Below are positions 16,774-24,358 of a stretch of DNA of 62,654 bases, one piece after another; within the stretch, counting starts at the first letter, position 1; each line of letters begins with the position of its first letter. This DNA comes from Streptomyces sp. JJ66 (GTDB lineage Bacteria; Actinomycetota; Actinomycetes; Streptomycetales; Streptomycetaceae): contig NZ_JAEVFI010000025.1 in the NCBI RefSeq assembly GCF_019303495.1, forward strand, positions 359-63,012, read 5' to 3'. The translations under genes and the position numbers were made by a program. The notes under the pieces were generated by a model, which was not told the origin of the DNA, did not search any database, and was given only the letters and a program-made list of their open reading frames with translations.

Positions 16774-16995
16774 TCACGTACCGGTGCGGCTGCGGTGGTT
16801 GAGTTCCGTCAGCTTGGCCGACAACCGCTCCTGCGGCGACGCGGGACGCACGTCCTCCGGCGGACAGTCCCATTCCCGCCCGCCCAACAGCGGGCGCAGC
16901 TGTACGTACCGGCCCTCGTGGTCCATCACCTCACCGACGCGGCCGGTACGGGCGTCCACGACACAGGCGCCGCGCGCGGGCGGCTCCCCCGTCAC
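16774..16995 (-). CDS. Small conserved streptomycete protein (hypothetical)
   Basis: A 73-residue protein with the block GEVMDHEGRYVQLRPLLGG followed by REWDCPPEDVRPASPQERLSA. I recognise this as a small protein of unknown function common in Streptomyces near XRE/DUF397 regulators. The GTG at 16995 overlaps the stop codon of the upstream gene (GTGA), which decides the start; the frame itself is open to 17052. It is the second gene of a two-gene unit divergent from the XRE regulator. Confidence 0.7.
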   Translation of the reverse strand: MTGEPPARGACVVDARTGRVGEVMDHEGRYVQLRPLLGGREWDCPPEDVRPASPQERLSAKLTELNHRSRTGT

Positions 16996-17225
16996 GACTG
17001 CTCCCGGCGCCGCAACACCGCCACGAGCTGACGCGCGGTCTCCACGGTGCACCGCCCCAGATCGACGAGCGGCGACGGTTCGTTTCCGGCCGCCGACACG
17101 GGGTCAATCCGCAGCGACGGCAACACCACTCCAGCATGGCCCAGTTCGTCGCGGAGATCATTTGTCGCCTCTTCGGCGTCACGCAGGCGCTCAAGTGCCA
17201 GCGTTCGCCCCTCGGTCGTTACCAT
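16992..17225 (-). CDS. Small conserved streptomycete protein (hypothetical)
   Basis: A 77-residue, mostly helical protein (LALERLRDAEEATNDLRDELG, a coiled-coil-like N-terminus; then VDLGRCTVETARQLVAVL). The function is unknown. It is translationally coupled to the next small gene by a GTGA overlap and reads divergently from the XRE/DUF5753 regulator 111 bases away. This arrangement is frequent for these accessory regulator islands in Streptomyces. Confidence 0.7.
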   Translation of the reverse strand: MVTTEGRTLALERLRDAEEATNDLRDELGHAGVVLPSLRIDPVSAAGNEPSPLVDLGRCTVETARQLVAVLRRREQS

Positions 17226-17336
17226 CCGTCTCGCCTTTCACGTTCGGTATCCCCGTTCGGCACACAGCGTGGCGGAAGAAACCTACGATGGGGAGTGTCA
17301 AGCCCTTCAGAACCAGAAGGCTGAAAAGAGGCAACG

Positions 17337-18164
17337 ATGCCTGCGACCAAACCACTTGACCCCCGCGCCTCACTCGCGGCCTACCTCGGCTCCCGTGTCC
17401 GCAAGCTTCGCGAGGCCCTTGGCTTGACGCAGAAGCAGCTGGGCATCCTGGTGCACGTCTCCCACAACCGCATCGCACAGATCGAGCTGGCGACGGACCC
17501 ACCCACCATGGCGCTGGCCGAGGCCATCGACCTGGCGCTGGAAGCGGACGGCGAGATCACCGACCTGTGGTGGCACATGACCCGCGAGACGTACGTGGAC
17601 TGGGCTCGCGAGTTCATGGATAAGGAAGCCCGCGCGGTCAAGATGCTGAAGTACACAGCGCAGTCCGTTCCGGGCCTGCTCCAGACTCCCGCGTACGCCC
17701 GGGCGTCCCTCAGCGAGGGGCTTCCCCATCTCAGCGCCGAGGAACTTGACCGGCAGGTCGATGCTCGTCTCAGCCGCCGCGTCTTGCTGGAGGGAGCGGA
17801 ACCTCCGTTCCTCTGGACCGTCCTCGATCAAGACGCCCTCCATCGTCGCGTAGGCGAAAAGATCACCATGCATGAGCAGCTGAGCTACCTGTTGAAGGTA
17901 GCCAAGCGCCCACACATAACGCTTCAAGTGCTGCCTTTTGAAGCGGAGCAGCACCCGATCACCGGCGGTTCTCTCACCCTCCTCTCCCTCAGAGACGGTC
18001 CGGACGTGGCCTACCTGGAGGGCTACGACAGTGGAGAGCTGGTGGAGGTGCCGGAACGCGTCACCCGATACGCTCATGCCTACGACCTGTTGCAGGTCCA
18101 CGCCCTCACACCAGCAGCTTCAGAACTGCTGATCCGGGACACGATGAAGGAGCACTATTCATGA
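17337..18164 (+). CDS. XRE-family transcriptional regulator with DUF5753 (Scr1-type)
   Basis: A 275-residue regulator. The N-terminal HTH (residues 17-75: RVRKLREALGLTQKQLGILV then VSHNRIAQIELATDPP) is followed by the DUF5753 domain (VPGLLQTPAYARASLSEG, RRVLLEGAEPPFLWTVLDQDAL, RPHITLQVLPFEAEQHP, VAYLEGYDSGELVE). Such proteins are the antitoxin-like/regulatory half of pairs with DUF397 proteins, and several influence development or antibiotic production. The stop overlaps the DUF397 start by four bases (ATGA), so the pair is co-translated. The ATG at 17337 follows AGAGGC. Confidence 0.93.
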   Translation: MPATKPLDPRASLAAYLGSRVRKLREALGLTQKQLGILVHVSHNRIAQIELATDPPTMALAEAIDLALEADGEITDLWWHMTRETYVDWAREFMDKEARAVKMLKYTAQSVPGLLQTPAYARASLSEGLPHLSAEELDRQVDARLSRRVLLEGAEPPFLWTVLDQDALHRRVGEKITMHEQLSYLLKVAKRPHITLQVLPFEAEQHPITGGSLTLLSLRDGPDVAYLEGYDSGELVEVPERVTRYAHAYDLLQVHALTPAASELLIRDTMKEHYS

Positions 18165-18436
18165 GCCACAGGACGCCTGACCTGAGTGCTGCGGTGTGGT
18201 GCAAGTCCAGCTACAGCAACAACACAGGCGGCGACTGTGTGGAGGTGGCTCGGGACTTCCCGGGCGCGGCCCAGTGGCGCAAGTCGAGCTACAGCGATAA
18301 CACCGGTGGCGACTGTGTTGAAGTTGCCACCGGTGTCACCGGAGTGGTGCCCGTGCGGGACAGCAAGCGGCCGGGGGGCAGCGTGCTGGTGTTCACCGCG
18401 TCCGCGTGGGACGCGTTCGTCGCGGGCGTGAAGTAG
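18161..18436 (+). CDS. DUF397 protein with internally duplicated N-terminal half
   Basis: A 91-residue partner of the upstream XRE regulator. The DUF397 core W(C/R)KSSYSnNtGGDCVEVA appears twice (residues 13-30 and 39-56), followed once by the second half VVPVRDSKRPGGSVLVFTASAWDAFV. Ordinary DUF397 proteins are about 60-70 residues with one copy, so this is a tandem duplication of 26 residues, visible at DNA level at 18203-18250 and 18281-18328. DUF397 proteins are small toxin-like or ligand partners of DUF5753 regulators; the exact mechanism is not settled. Confidence 0.93.
   Translation: MSHRTPDLSAAVWCKSSYSNNTGGDCVEVARDFPGAAQWRKSSYSDNTGGDCVEVATGVTGVVPVRDSKRPGGSVLVFTASAWDAFVAGVK
18203..18328 (+). 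repeat. 78-bp-offset duplication inside the DUF397 gene
   Basis: The DNA encoding KSSYSnNTGGDCVEVA is present at 18203-18250 and again at 18281-18328, offset by 78 bases (26 codons). Substitutions are mainly at third positions, so the duplication is not fresh. Confidence 0.8.
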
Positions 18437-18458
18437 GCCGCGTCACCCGAGCGGCAGT

Positions 18459-19163
18459 TTAGCCGCAGCAGTCGCATCCGGCGGGGCGGGCGCTCGCGTC
18501 CTCGGTGGCCGGGGTCGTGGCCGACGCGGGGGCCGCGCAGCAGCCCTTGCCCCGCCACGTGTCGCGCCCTTCCTTGACCGCGACGGCGGCGATGACGAGC
18601 GCGGCGAACGGGTCCGCCCAGGACCAGCCCAGCACGGCGTTGAGGAGCAGGCCGACCAGGAGGACCGCCGACAGGTAGGCGCACAGCAAAGTCTGCTTGG
18701 AATCGGCGACCGCACTGGCGGAGGCGAGTTCACGTCCCGCGCGGCGCTGCGCGGCGGACAGCAGCGGCATGATCGCCAGCGAGAGGGCGGCGAGCACGAT
18801 GCCGGGGACGGAGGTGTCGGCCTCCCCCGTACCAGCCAGGGCGCGCACCGCTTCCACGGTGACGTAGGCGGCGAGCGCGAAGAACGAGACGGCGATGATG
18901 CGCAAGGTGGTCTTCTCGCGCGCCTGCCGGGCGGCGTGGTCGGCGGCGGAGAACTGCCAGGCGACGGCCGTGGCTGAGGAGACCTCGATGAGCGAGTCCA
19001 GGCCGAAGCCGATCAGCGCGGTGGAGTTGGCCAGCGTGCCCGCGGTGAGGGCGACGACGGCCTCGATCACGTTGTAGATGATCGTCGCGGCGACGAGCAG
19101 CCGTATCCGGCGGGTCAGCGCGTCCTGACGGGAGAGGTCAGGGCTCAGCGGCGTCGTCACCAT
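18459..19163 (-). CDS. Cation diffusion facilitator-like transporter (CmtR-linked)
   Basis: A 234-residue membrane protein with about six helices. The CDF feature GLDSLIEVSSATAVAWQF (helix II acidic residues) and VADSKQTLLCAYLSAVLL (helix V with Asp) are the likely metal-binding pair. The C-terminus ends in a Cys-rich tail (GKGCCAAPAS... GCDCCG), unusual for CDFs and a plausible soft-metal ligand. Its ATG at 19163 overlaps the stop codon of the upstream CmtR-like gene, so both are translated together. It probably exports Cd(II), Pb(II) or Zn(II); the metal is inferred from the sensor. Confidence 0.85.
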   Translation of the reverse strand: MVTTPLSPDLSRQDALTRRIRLLVAATIIYNVIEAVVALTAGTLANSTALIGFGLDSLIEVSSATAVAWQFSAADHAARQAREKTTLRIIAVSFFALAAYVTVEAVRALAGTGEADTSVPGIVLAALSLAIMPLLSAAQRRAGRELASASAVADSKQTLLCAYLSAVLLVGLLLNAVLGWSWADPFAALVIAAVAVKEGRDTWRGKGCCAAPASATTPATEDASARPAGCDCCG

Positions 19164-19498
19164 CAGCAGCAGCCCTCCTCCGCACCGGCCGCACACTGCT
19201 GGTCCGTGGCGACGGCGACGACGGCGGTGCGCAGGTCGTCGAGCGCGTGGCCGAGGCGTTCGTCAGCCAGCTCGTAGCGGGTGCGGCGGCCGTCGGGCGC
19301 GGTGACGACCAGACCGCAGTCCCGCAGGCACGCCAGGTGGTTGGACAGCCGGGGGCGGGAGATGCCGAGCGCGTCGGCGAGGTCAGCGGGGTAGGCGGGA
19401 GCCTGCCGCAGCGCGAGCAGGATGCGGCAGCGAGTCGGATCGGCCAGCGCCCGCCCAAACCGAGCCAGCACGTCAATGTCAGCAGCAAGAGTCAGCAC
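19163..19498 (-). CDS. cmtR: CmtR-like Cd(II)/Pb(II)-sensing ArsR/SmtB-family repressor
   Basis: A 111-residue winged-helix regulator closely resembling mycobacterial CmtR. RFGRALADPTRCRILLAL, GISRPRLSNHLACLRDCGLVV and the C-terminal ATDQQC are all present. With the start at GTG 19498, the three sensing cysteines fall at residues 57, 61 and 102, the same numbers as in M. tuberculosis CmtR. This supports that start over GTG 19513, which lies inside the operator. It should leave DNA when Cd or Pb binds. It is coupled to the downstream CDF transporter and preceded by a 36-bp imperfect palindrome. Confidence 0.9.
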   Translation of the reverse strand: MLTLAADIDVLARFGRALADPTRCRILLALRQAPAYPADLADALGISRPRLSNHLACLRDCGLVVTAPDGRRTRYELADERLGHALDDLRTAVVAVATDQQCAAGAEEGCC

Positions 19499-19506
19499 GA
19501 GACCAC

Positions 19507-19542
19507 GATACACGACATGCTGAATTCAGCAAGTCATGTATC
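19507..19542. promoter_or_regulatory. 36-bp imperfect palindrome, likely CmtR operator
   Basis: Arms 19507-19524 and 19525-19542 are complementary at 16 of 18 positions, with a perfect core TGCTGAATTCAGCA at 19518-19531. The centre lies about 26 bases upstream of the preferred cmtR start, overlapping where the promoter must be. ArsR/SmtB repressors bind such long AT-centred palindromes. Confidence 0.7.
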
Positions 19543-19598
19543 GCAGCCCTCCGCGCGACCACCACCCCCGACCGCCCGACACCCCCAACCCGGCGCGC

Positions 19599-20357
19599 TC
19601 AGGCAGACGGAGGTGGACCCTGCTGCTTCAGCCAGGCGTCGAAGGTGGTGGGCATGATCCGGGCATCCGGGCTGGCCAGCAGGGCATTTCCGGCCGCGTC
19701 CGGGCCGAAGACCACGCCCCACTCCGGGACGAGCCGCACCGTGCGGCCCCGGGCGGCGTGGGTTCGGCGGGCCATGTCCACCAGGTCCTGCGGCTCCGGT
19801 CCGGCGACGTCGGCGTACCGGCCACGCGGCTCGCCCACGGCCAGTTCGGCGAGGACGGCGGCGACGTCGGCGGGGGCGACCGGCTGGACGAGCAGCGGCG
19901 GCAGCGTCGCGGTGCCGTCGTGCTCCGTCCAGCCCGCAACCATCTCCGCGAAGTCGTGGAACTGGGTGGCCGGGACGATCGTCCACGGCACCGGGCCCTC
20001 GGCGACGAGCCGTTCCTGCTCCCGCTTGCCGACGTAGTGAGCGTTGCCCTCCACGCGGTCCATCCCAGCGATCGACAGCAGCACGTGGTGCCGCACTCCG
20101 GCCCGGGCGCCAGCGTCGAGCAGGTTCCGCGTGGTCGCGCCGAAGTACGCCAGCGTCTCGGCCGGATCCGTCGCGGTGCAGTTGGTGGCGTCCACCACGG
20201 CGTGCACCCCGGCCAGCGCGGCGTCCAGCCCGTCGCCGCTCAGCAGGTCCACACCCAGCGAGCGGCTGATGCGCACCACCTCGTGCCCATCCTGCTCCAG
20301 CGCGGCGACGGTCAGCGCCCCGATGTTCCCCGTAGCCCCCGCGACTGCTATCCGCAT
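19599..20357 (-). CDS. NmrA/SDR-like NAD(P)-binding oxidoreductase
   Basis: A 252-residue atypical short-chain dehydrogenase. The N-terminal Rossmann motif is VAGATGNIGALTVAAL (GxxGxxG), followed by DATNCTATDPAETLAYF, VRHHVLLSIAGMD and YVGKREQERLVAEGPVPWTIV (Tyr-x3-Lys-like). The later ADVAAVLAEL and RYADVAGPEP segments are typical of NmrA/NAD(P)H-binding proteins. The substrate is unknown. The frame is open far upstream, but the ATG at 20357 has GGGAGG eight bases upstream and starts the Rossmann fold. Proteins of this class are common ECF41 targets, but no ECF41 promoter motif precedes this one. Confidence 0.88.
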   Translation of the reverse strand: MRIAVAGATGNIGALTVAALEQDGHEVVRISRSLGVDLLSGDGLDAALAGVHAVVDATNCTATDPAETLAYFGATTRNLLDAGARAGVRHHVLLSIAGMDRVEGNAHYVGKREQERLVAEGPVPWTIVPATQFHDFAEMVAGWTEHDGTATLPPLLVQPVAPADVAAVLAELAVGEPRGRYADVAGPEPQDLVDMARRTHAARGRTVRLVPEWGVVFGPDAAGNALLASPDARIMPTTFDAWLKQQGPPPSA

Positions 20358-20433
20358 CCTGATCCCTCCCCGATGATCCCTACCCCGATAGCGTACACAT
20401 TTTCGATCTATATGGTGGTGGTACCTTACCCTT

Positions 20434-20673
20434 ATGGCTTTGAAGAAGACGACGGTCATGGTGGATGAAGATGATCTCCGCGAGATCAAGCAGGCCGCCG
20501 CACGCGATGGTCGGCCCGAGTCCGAGTACTTCCGCGAGGCATTCCACCTCGCCGCCGTTCGGGCCCGGCGCTGGACAGAAGACTGGGACATCCCGACGTT
20601 CGACTTCGGGCACCCAGTGAGCGCCGAAGAGGCGCACCAGACGGTGCGGGACGCCACGGCGGACGGCGCATGA
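20434..20673 (+). CDS. Ribbon-helix-helix antitoxin (VapB-type)
   Basis: A 79-residue protein. The N-terminus KKTTVMVDEDDLREIKQAAARDG is a ribbon-helix-helix DNA-binding domain. The acidic C-terminal part (WTEDWDIPTFDFGHPVSAEEA) would wrap the toxin. It would neutralise the PIN toxin and repress its own operon. Its stop overlaps the toxin start by four bases (ATGA at 20670-20673). The upstream 60 bases are AT-rich compared with the surroundings and should hold the promoter/operator. Confidence 0.88.
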   Translation: MALKKTTVMVDEDDLREIKQAAARDGRPESEYFREAFHLAAVRARRWTEDWDIPTFDFGHPVSAEEAHQTVRDATADGA

Positions 20674-21128
20674 TCGTCGTCGGCGACCCCTCTGGGCTCG
20701 TAGCGGCGCTGAACACCGCCGACCCGGAGCACGACCGCGCTCGCCAGGTCCTCCGCGGGGCCTCTCTCACCGTGGTCTCTCCCCTGGTGTTCCAGGAAGT
20801 CGAGCACCTCACCACGCGCAACGTGGACCGGCGCAGCGCACTCGCCGTGAACGACTGGCTGCTGGCGCAAGAACGCGTGGGCCGCATCGCGGTGCCCCCC
20901 GTGACATCCGAGACCCTGCGTAAGGCGCGCACGGTGCGGAACCGCTACGCCGCGTTGAGGCTCGACCTGTCGGACGCGGTCACCGTCGTCCTCGCCGAGG
21001 CGTACGAAACGGAGGCGGTACTCACCCTGGACCGACGCGACTTCCGCGCCATCACTCCGCTGACCGGCGCTCACGCGTTCGTCCTGCTCCCCGACGACCT
21101 GCCCACCCGCCCGACCACGGGGAAGTGA
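20670..21128 (+). CDS. vapC: PIN-domain ribonuclease toxin (VapC-type)
   Basis: A 152-residue PIN-domain protein. The acidic metal-binding residues expected of VapC RNases are present: Asp6 (VVGDPSG), Glu43 (VFQEVEHL), Asp99/Asp102 (LDLSDAVTVV) and Asp121 (TLDRRDF). These toxins cleave specific RNAs, often tRNA, when free of antitoxin. Translation is coupled to the RHH antitoxin. The NUDIX gene starts ten bases downstream, so it could be co-transcribed. Confidence 0.9.
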   Translation: MIVVGDPSGLVAALNTADPEHDRARQVLRGASLTVVSPLVFQEVEHLTTRNVDRRSALAVNDWLLAQERVGRIAVPPVTSETLRKARTVRNRYAALRLDLSDAVTVVLAEAYETEAVLTLDRRDFRAITPLTGAHAFVLLPDDLPTRPTTGK

Positions 21129-21137
21129 CCGCGCGCC

Positions 21138-21599
21138 ATGCTGAAACGGCTCGTGGCCCGCGTCTGGCACGCGTTGCGCGGACGGACCCAGTGGCGGCTG
21201 CTGTGGCTGGCGAACGCGACGTTCATGGTCGGCGTCACCGGCGTCGTGCGGAACGCGGACGGGCACGTGCTGCTGCTCAAACACCGGCTGTGGCCCGCCG
21301 ACCGGCAGTGGGGGCTGCCGTCCGGGTTCGCCGTGCGCGGGGAGGAGTTCGGCGGCACCGTCGTGCGCGAGGTGAAGGAGGAGACGGGCCTGGACGTCCG
21401 CGTGGGCGAGCTGATCCACCTGCGGAGCGGGTTCCGGCTGCGGCTGGAGGTGGCCTACGAGGCGGAGTTCACCGGCGGAACGCTGCGGCTGGACCCGTTC
21501 GAGATCCTGGACGCCGGCTGGTTTCCCCCACACGCCCTCCCCGACACCCTCCAGCCCGCCCACCGCACCCTCATCCACCGCCAGCAGCCACCGGGGTGA
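21138..21599 (+). CDS. NUDIX hydrolase
   Basis: A 153-residue protein with a complete NUDIX box at residues 63-85: G(63)x5E(69)x7R(77)E(78)VKEETGL, so metal-dependent diphosphate hydrolysis is expected. The substrate (nucleotide, sugar nucleotide or other X-linked diphosphate) is unknown. The basic N-terminus with a Trp-rich stretch (RLLWLANATFMVGVTGVV) is typical of small streptomycete NUDIX proteins. It starts ten bases after the vapC stop. Confidence 0.9.
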   Translation: MLKRLVARVWHALRGRTQWRLLWLANATFMVGVTGVVRNADGHVLLLKHRLWPADRQWGLPSGFAVRGEEFGGTVVREVKEETGLDVRVGELIHLRSGFRLRLEVAYEAEFTGGTLRLDPFEILDAGWFPPHALPDTLQPAHRTLIHRQQPPG

Positions 21600-21735
21600 A
21601 CTGCTCACCGCCCGCAGAACCCCGGTACGGGTGCTGGCAGGGGTCAGAGTGAGCGCCACGCGTGAGAGACGCGACTTGGCCACTGCGGCGGGCGGGTCAC
21701 GGGGTGGCTGGCGGACGACGCTCCGGACGCCGGTT

Positions 21736-22182
21736 TCAGGGGGCTTTGCGCAGGGCGTGGACCACGGGTTCCAGTTCCGGGTCGCTGGCCGCGGTGTTCA
21801 GTGCGGCGCTGAGGACTTCGCTGTACGTGGAGCGGGCGGCGGCCAGGCGCTGCCGTCCCTCCTCCGTGATGACGGCGTAGACGCCGCGTTTGTCGTCGGG
21901 GCACAGGTCGCGGTAGGCGTAGCCCGCCGTGTCCAGGCGGCCCACCAGGCGGGTCACCGAGCTCTGCCCCAGGCCGATCCGGTCGGCCAGGACCTGCATG
22001 CGCAGCTCGCCGTCGCTGGCCTGGGCGAGGTCGGCGAGGGCACGGTACTCGGAGAGCCCGATGCCGTGGCGCCGCTGGAGGGCCTGGGCCAGGTGCCGTT
22101 CGACGTGTGCGTGCAGCGTGAGGACCCGGGTCCACAGGGCTTGGTCGGACGAGGCAGACGGCGCGTAGAGGTCGTCGGTCAC
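21736..22182 (-). CDS. MarR-family transcriptional regulator
   Basis: A 148-residue winged-helix regulator: GIGLSEYRALADLAQASDGELRMQVLADRIGLGQSSVTRLVGRLDTAGY contains the recognition helix, and the wing includes CPDDKRGVYAVITEEGR. The GTG at 22182 has AAGGAG at good spacing and is preferred to the ATG at 22215. It is divergent from two SMR transporter genes, which it probably represses. Ligand-induced release is the usual MarR mechanism. Confidence 0.9.
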   Translation of the reverse strand: MTDDLYAPSASSDQALWTRVLTLHAHVERHLAQALQRRHGIGLSEYRALADLAQASDGELRMQVLADRIGLGQSSVTRLVGRLDTAGYAYRDLCPDDKRGVYAVITEEGRQRLAAARSTYSEVLSAALNTAASDPELEPVVHALRKAP

Positions 22183-22283
22183 GGGGCGGCTCCTTGCGGG
22201 CTCGGTTGACAACAAGATACATGACCATGCAATCTCTTCTCCTGGGACGCCGAGGCGGCACCGGAAGAGTGTTCCCGGTTTTT

Positions 22284-22303
22284 ATTTGCACGCACAAGCA
22301 AAT
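22284..22303. promoter_or_regulatory. Inverted repeat ATTTGC-N8-GCAAAT between marR and SMR genes
   Basis: ATTTGC (22284-22289) and GCAAAT (22298-22303) are separated by eight bases in a markedly AT-rich island of the divergent intergenic region. The length and form fit a MarR operator controlling both directions. No riboswitch of the guanidine type was recognised. Confidence 0.5.
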
Positions 22304-22417
22304 GTGTCAGTTTCTGTCCGGCCCGTCGAACGCTCGCCCTGGCCCGCCCTCGTGACGGGCTGACCTCACGGCTGACCGCCCCCTCACCCCCTTCGCCCCT
22401 CCTGGAAAGGACCACCC

Positions 22418-22738
22418 GTGCACTTGCTCTACCTCGCCGTCGCCGTCGTCTTCGAGATCACCGTCGCCATCGCGGCCAGCAAGGCCGAGGGCTTCACCAA
22501 CCGCCGGTGGACCCTCATCACGCTGGTCAGCGGTGCCATCGCGACGTTCTTCCTCAGCAAGGCCCTGCTCACCTTCGACGTGGGCGTCGGCTACGCCCTG
22601 TGGACGTCCGTCGCTGGCGTCGGCATCACCGTGCTCGGCGCCCTGCTCTTCAGCCAGCGCCTGGACTGGCGCAAGGGCCTTGGCATCGCCGTCGTCATCA
22701 CCGGAGTCGTCGGCCTCCAGCTCAGCGGCGCCGCCTGA
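22418..22738 (+). CDS. Small multidrug resistance (SMR) transporter subunit 1
   Basis: A 106-residue four-TM protein with family features. LAVAVVFEITVAIAASKAEGF contains the essential membrane Glu in helix one, and VGVGYALWTSVAGVGITVLGALLF and DWRKGLGIAVVITGVVGLQL follow. Translation starts at GTG 22418 after GGAAAGGACC. It is followed 46 bases later by a second SMR gene, so the pair probably forms a heterodimeric proton-coupled exporter of cationic compounds. Confidence 0.92.
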   Translation: MHLLYLAVAVVFEITVAIAASKAEGFTNRRWTLITLVSGAIATFFLSKALLTFDVGVGYALWTSVAGVGITVLGALLFSQRLDWRKGLGIAVVITGVVGLQLSGAA

Positions 22739-22784
22739 GCACTCCCCGCCACGTTCACCTCACGAGTCGAAAGGACTCCCGCAC

Positions 22785-23216
22785 ATGCCCCACACCCACC
22801 CCACCGCAGCCCGTGCCTGGCTCATGCTTCTCCTCGCCGGAGGGTTCGAGGTCGTCTACGCGCTCTCCGTCGGCGGAAGCGAGGGCTTCACCCGCCTGTC
22901 GTGGTCTCTGGTCGCGGTCGTGTTCTTCCTGCTGACGCTCTACGCGCTGAGCGTCGCCCTGCGCGCCATCGAGGTCGGGATCGGCTACGCCGTGTGGGCC
23001 GGGATCGGCGCGGTCGGCGCCGCGCTGCTCGGCCCCGTCTTCTTCGAGGAGACGCTCACCCCGGCCAAGGCCCTGTGGCTGGCCGTCATCATCGGCGGCG
23101 TGGTCTGGCTCAAGCTCGCCGACCGCCCGCGCAGCGCACCGGAGCACCACGGTGGTGCCCCGGGGAACGGAGGAAGCGCCGTCACGCCCCGGGACGCGCA
23201 GGCCGTAGGCCACTGA
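22785..23216 (+). CDS. Small multidrug resistance (SMR) transporter subunit 2
   Basis: A 143-residue SMR protein: LMLLLAGGFEVVYALSVGGSEGF (membrane Glu), EVGIGYAVWAGIGAVGAALLG and TPAKALWLAVIIGGVVWLKLAD. It has a hydrophilic C-terminal tail of about 35 residues that its partner lacks, as is common in paired SMR proteins such as EbrAB/YkkCD where the two subunits differ in loops and tails. The ATG at 22785 follows AAAGGAC. The frame upstream is the shadow of the first SMR gene. Confidence 0.92.
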   Translation: MPHTHPTAARAWLMLLLAGGFEVVYALSVGGSEGFTRLSWSLVAVVFFLLTLYALSVALRAIEVGIGYAVWAGIGAVGAALLGPVFFEETLTPAKALWLAVIIGGVVWLKLADRPRSAPEHHGGAPGNGGSAVTPRDAQAVGH

Positions 23217-23266
23217 GGCCGCCGGCCGCTGACGGCAGATCCTGGCCGCGACCGCCAGGGCGCTGG

Positions 23267-24208
23267 CTACCGGACGCCGCTCCCGACCGGGGTGAACAGC
23301 TCGCCGCCTGCGGGGACTCCGGTGCGGGAGGCGGCGTCGGCGTGGTAGGTCCACTCGAAGGGGTGACCGAAGGCGTGCCGGGGGTTGGGCCCGGTCATGA
23401 GCTGGAAGTGGACGTGCGGCTCGGAGGAGTTGCCGGAGTTGCCGCACTCGGCAAGCTGCTCGCCGGTGCGTACCCGGTCGCCCACGGCCACGGCGGCCGA
23501 ACCCCGGCGCAGGTGCGCGGCGAGCGCGTACGTCCCGTCACCGAGGTCCACGACGACGTGGTTGCCGAGAAGGAAGCGCGCGCCGAACGCCTGCCGCACC
23601 ATCCCCTCGGGATACAGGTACAGCAGGGCGGCGGGCCACGAGTTCCGGCTGAGGTGGTCCCGCTGCCCGTCACTGACGTGTACGACGACGCCGTCATCCG
23701 GCGCCAGCACCGGCGCGCCGAACGCCGGGAACGCCGACGGCCGCCGCACCAGCGGCCACCAGCCGAAGGCGGGCCGCTCGCCCCGGGGCTCGGGCATGGC
23801 GGTGCCGGGCTCGCGGGGCTCGGAGCCGGGGGACACCGGCCCCGAGGTCTCCGGCCCGGGGGTGTCCGGCCTGCGGGACTCCGGGTTGCGGGACTCCGGC
23901 GTGAGAGGTTCTGGCTCGTGGACGAGGTCGATGGCGTACGTCTGGGCGCACATGTTCGTACCGTGGCTCGGCACCCGGTCGGCGGGGCTGTTCACCGCCC
24001 GCCACCGACCCGACACCGGCGCCGCCACCCGCTTCGGCTCCAGCCCCGCCTGCGCCCGCCGCCGCGCCCGGTGGAACAGCACGTGTCCCACCCCGGCCAG
24101 CGCGAACAGCGCCATCCCGGCCCCCCAGACTGCCAACGACCGTGTCAGGAGGAACACCCCCATGCCGAACGTGCCCCCGTAGAAGAGCCTGTTCCGCCAC
24201 CTGATCAC
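23267..24208 (-). CDS. Membrane-anchored M23-family peptidase-like protein
   Basis: A 313-residue protein with two N-terminal hydrophobic segments (LFYGGTFGMGVFLLTRSLAVWGAGMALFALAGVGHVLF region), a Pro/Glu-rich linker (PESRNPESRRPDTPGPETSG) and a C-terminal lysostaphin-type domain. The metal ligands are visible: SHGTNMCAQTYAIDL (His...Asp) and SSEPHVHFQL (HxH). It also has NHVVVDLGDGTYALAAHL and VGDRVRTGEQLAECGNSGNS. Members cut peptidoglycan cross-bridges or bind cell wall. The gene is monocistronic. Confidence 0.85.
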   Translation of the reverse strand: MIRWRNRLFYGGTFGMGVFLLTRSLAVWGAGMALFALAGVGHVLFHRARRRAQAGLEPKRVAAPVSGRWRAVNSPADRVPSHGTNMCAQTYAIDLVHEPEPLTPESRNPESRRPDTPGPETSGPVSPGSEPREPGTAMPEPRGERPAFGWWPLVRRPSAFPAFGAPVLAPDDGVVVHVSDGQRDHLSRNSWPAALLYLYPEGMVRQAFGARFLLGNHVVVDLGDGTYALAAHLRRGSAAVAVGDRVRTGEQLAECGNSGNSSEPHVHFQLMTGPNPRHAFGHPFEWTYHADAASRTGVPAGGELFTPVGSGVR

Positions 24209-24337
24209 GATCGTTCCCCTTCATCCCGGCCCCCCTGATCTCGCTCCACCCTAACCACCACCTCACTCCCGGCATGGCGGAGGGGTAAGCGAACTCTCGT
24301 GCCAAGCAGGGGAGTTGAGGTGTACCCGGCGTAACCC

Positions 24338-24358
24338 CCCGCCGGTCTCAGCGGCGGG
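24338..24358 (-). terminator. Short hairpin overlapping the stop of the HTTM gene
   Basis: CCCGCCG (24338-24344) and CGGCGGG (24352-24358) form a 7-bp stem. The loop contains the end of the stop codon of the HTTM gene, which is transcribed leftwards. It is a plausible but short terminator without a T-tract. Confidence 0.35.

Noticed and set aside
22260..22417. Guanidine (ykkC-type) riboswitch before the SMR pair
   Set aside because: No conserved guanidine-riboswitch blocks could be seen; the inverted repeat and divergent MarR gene explain control better.
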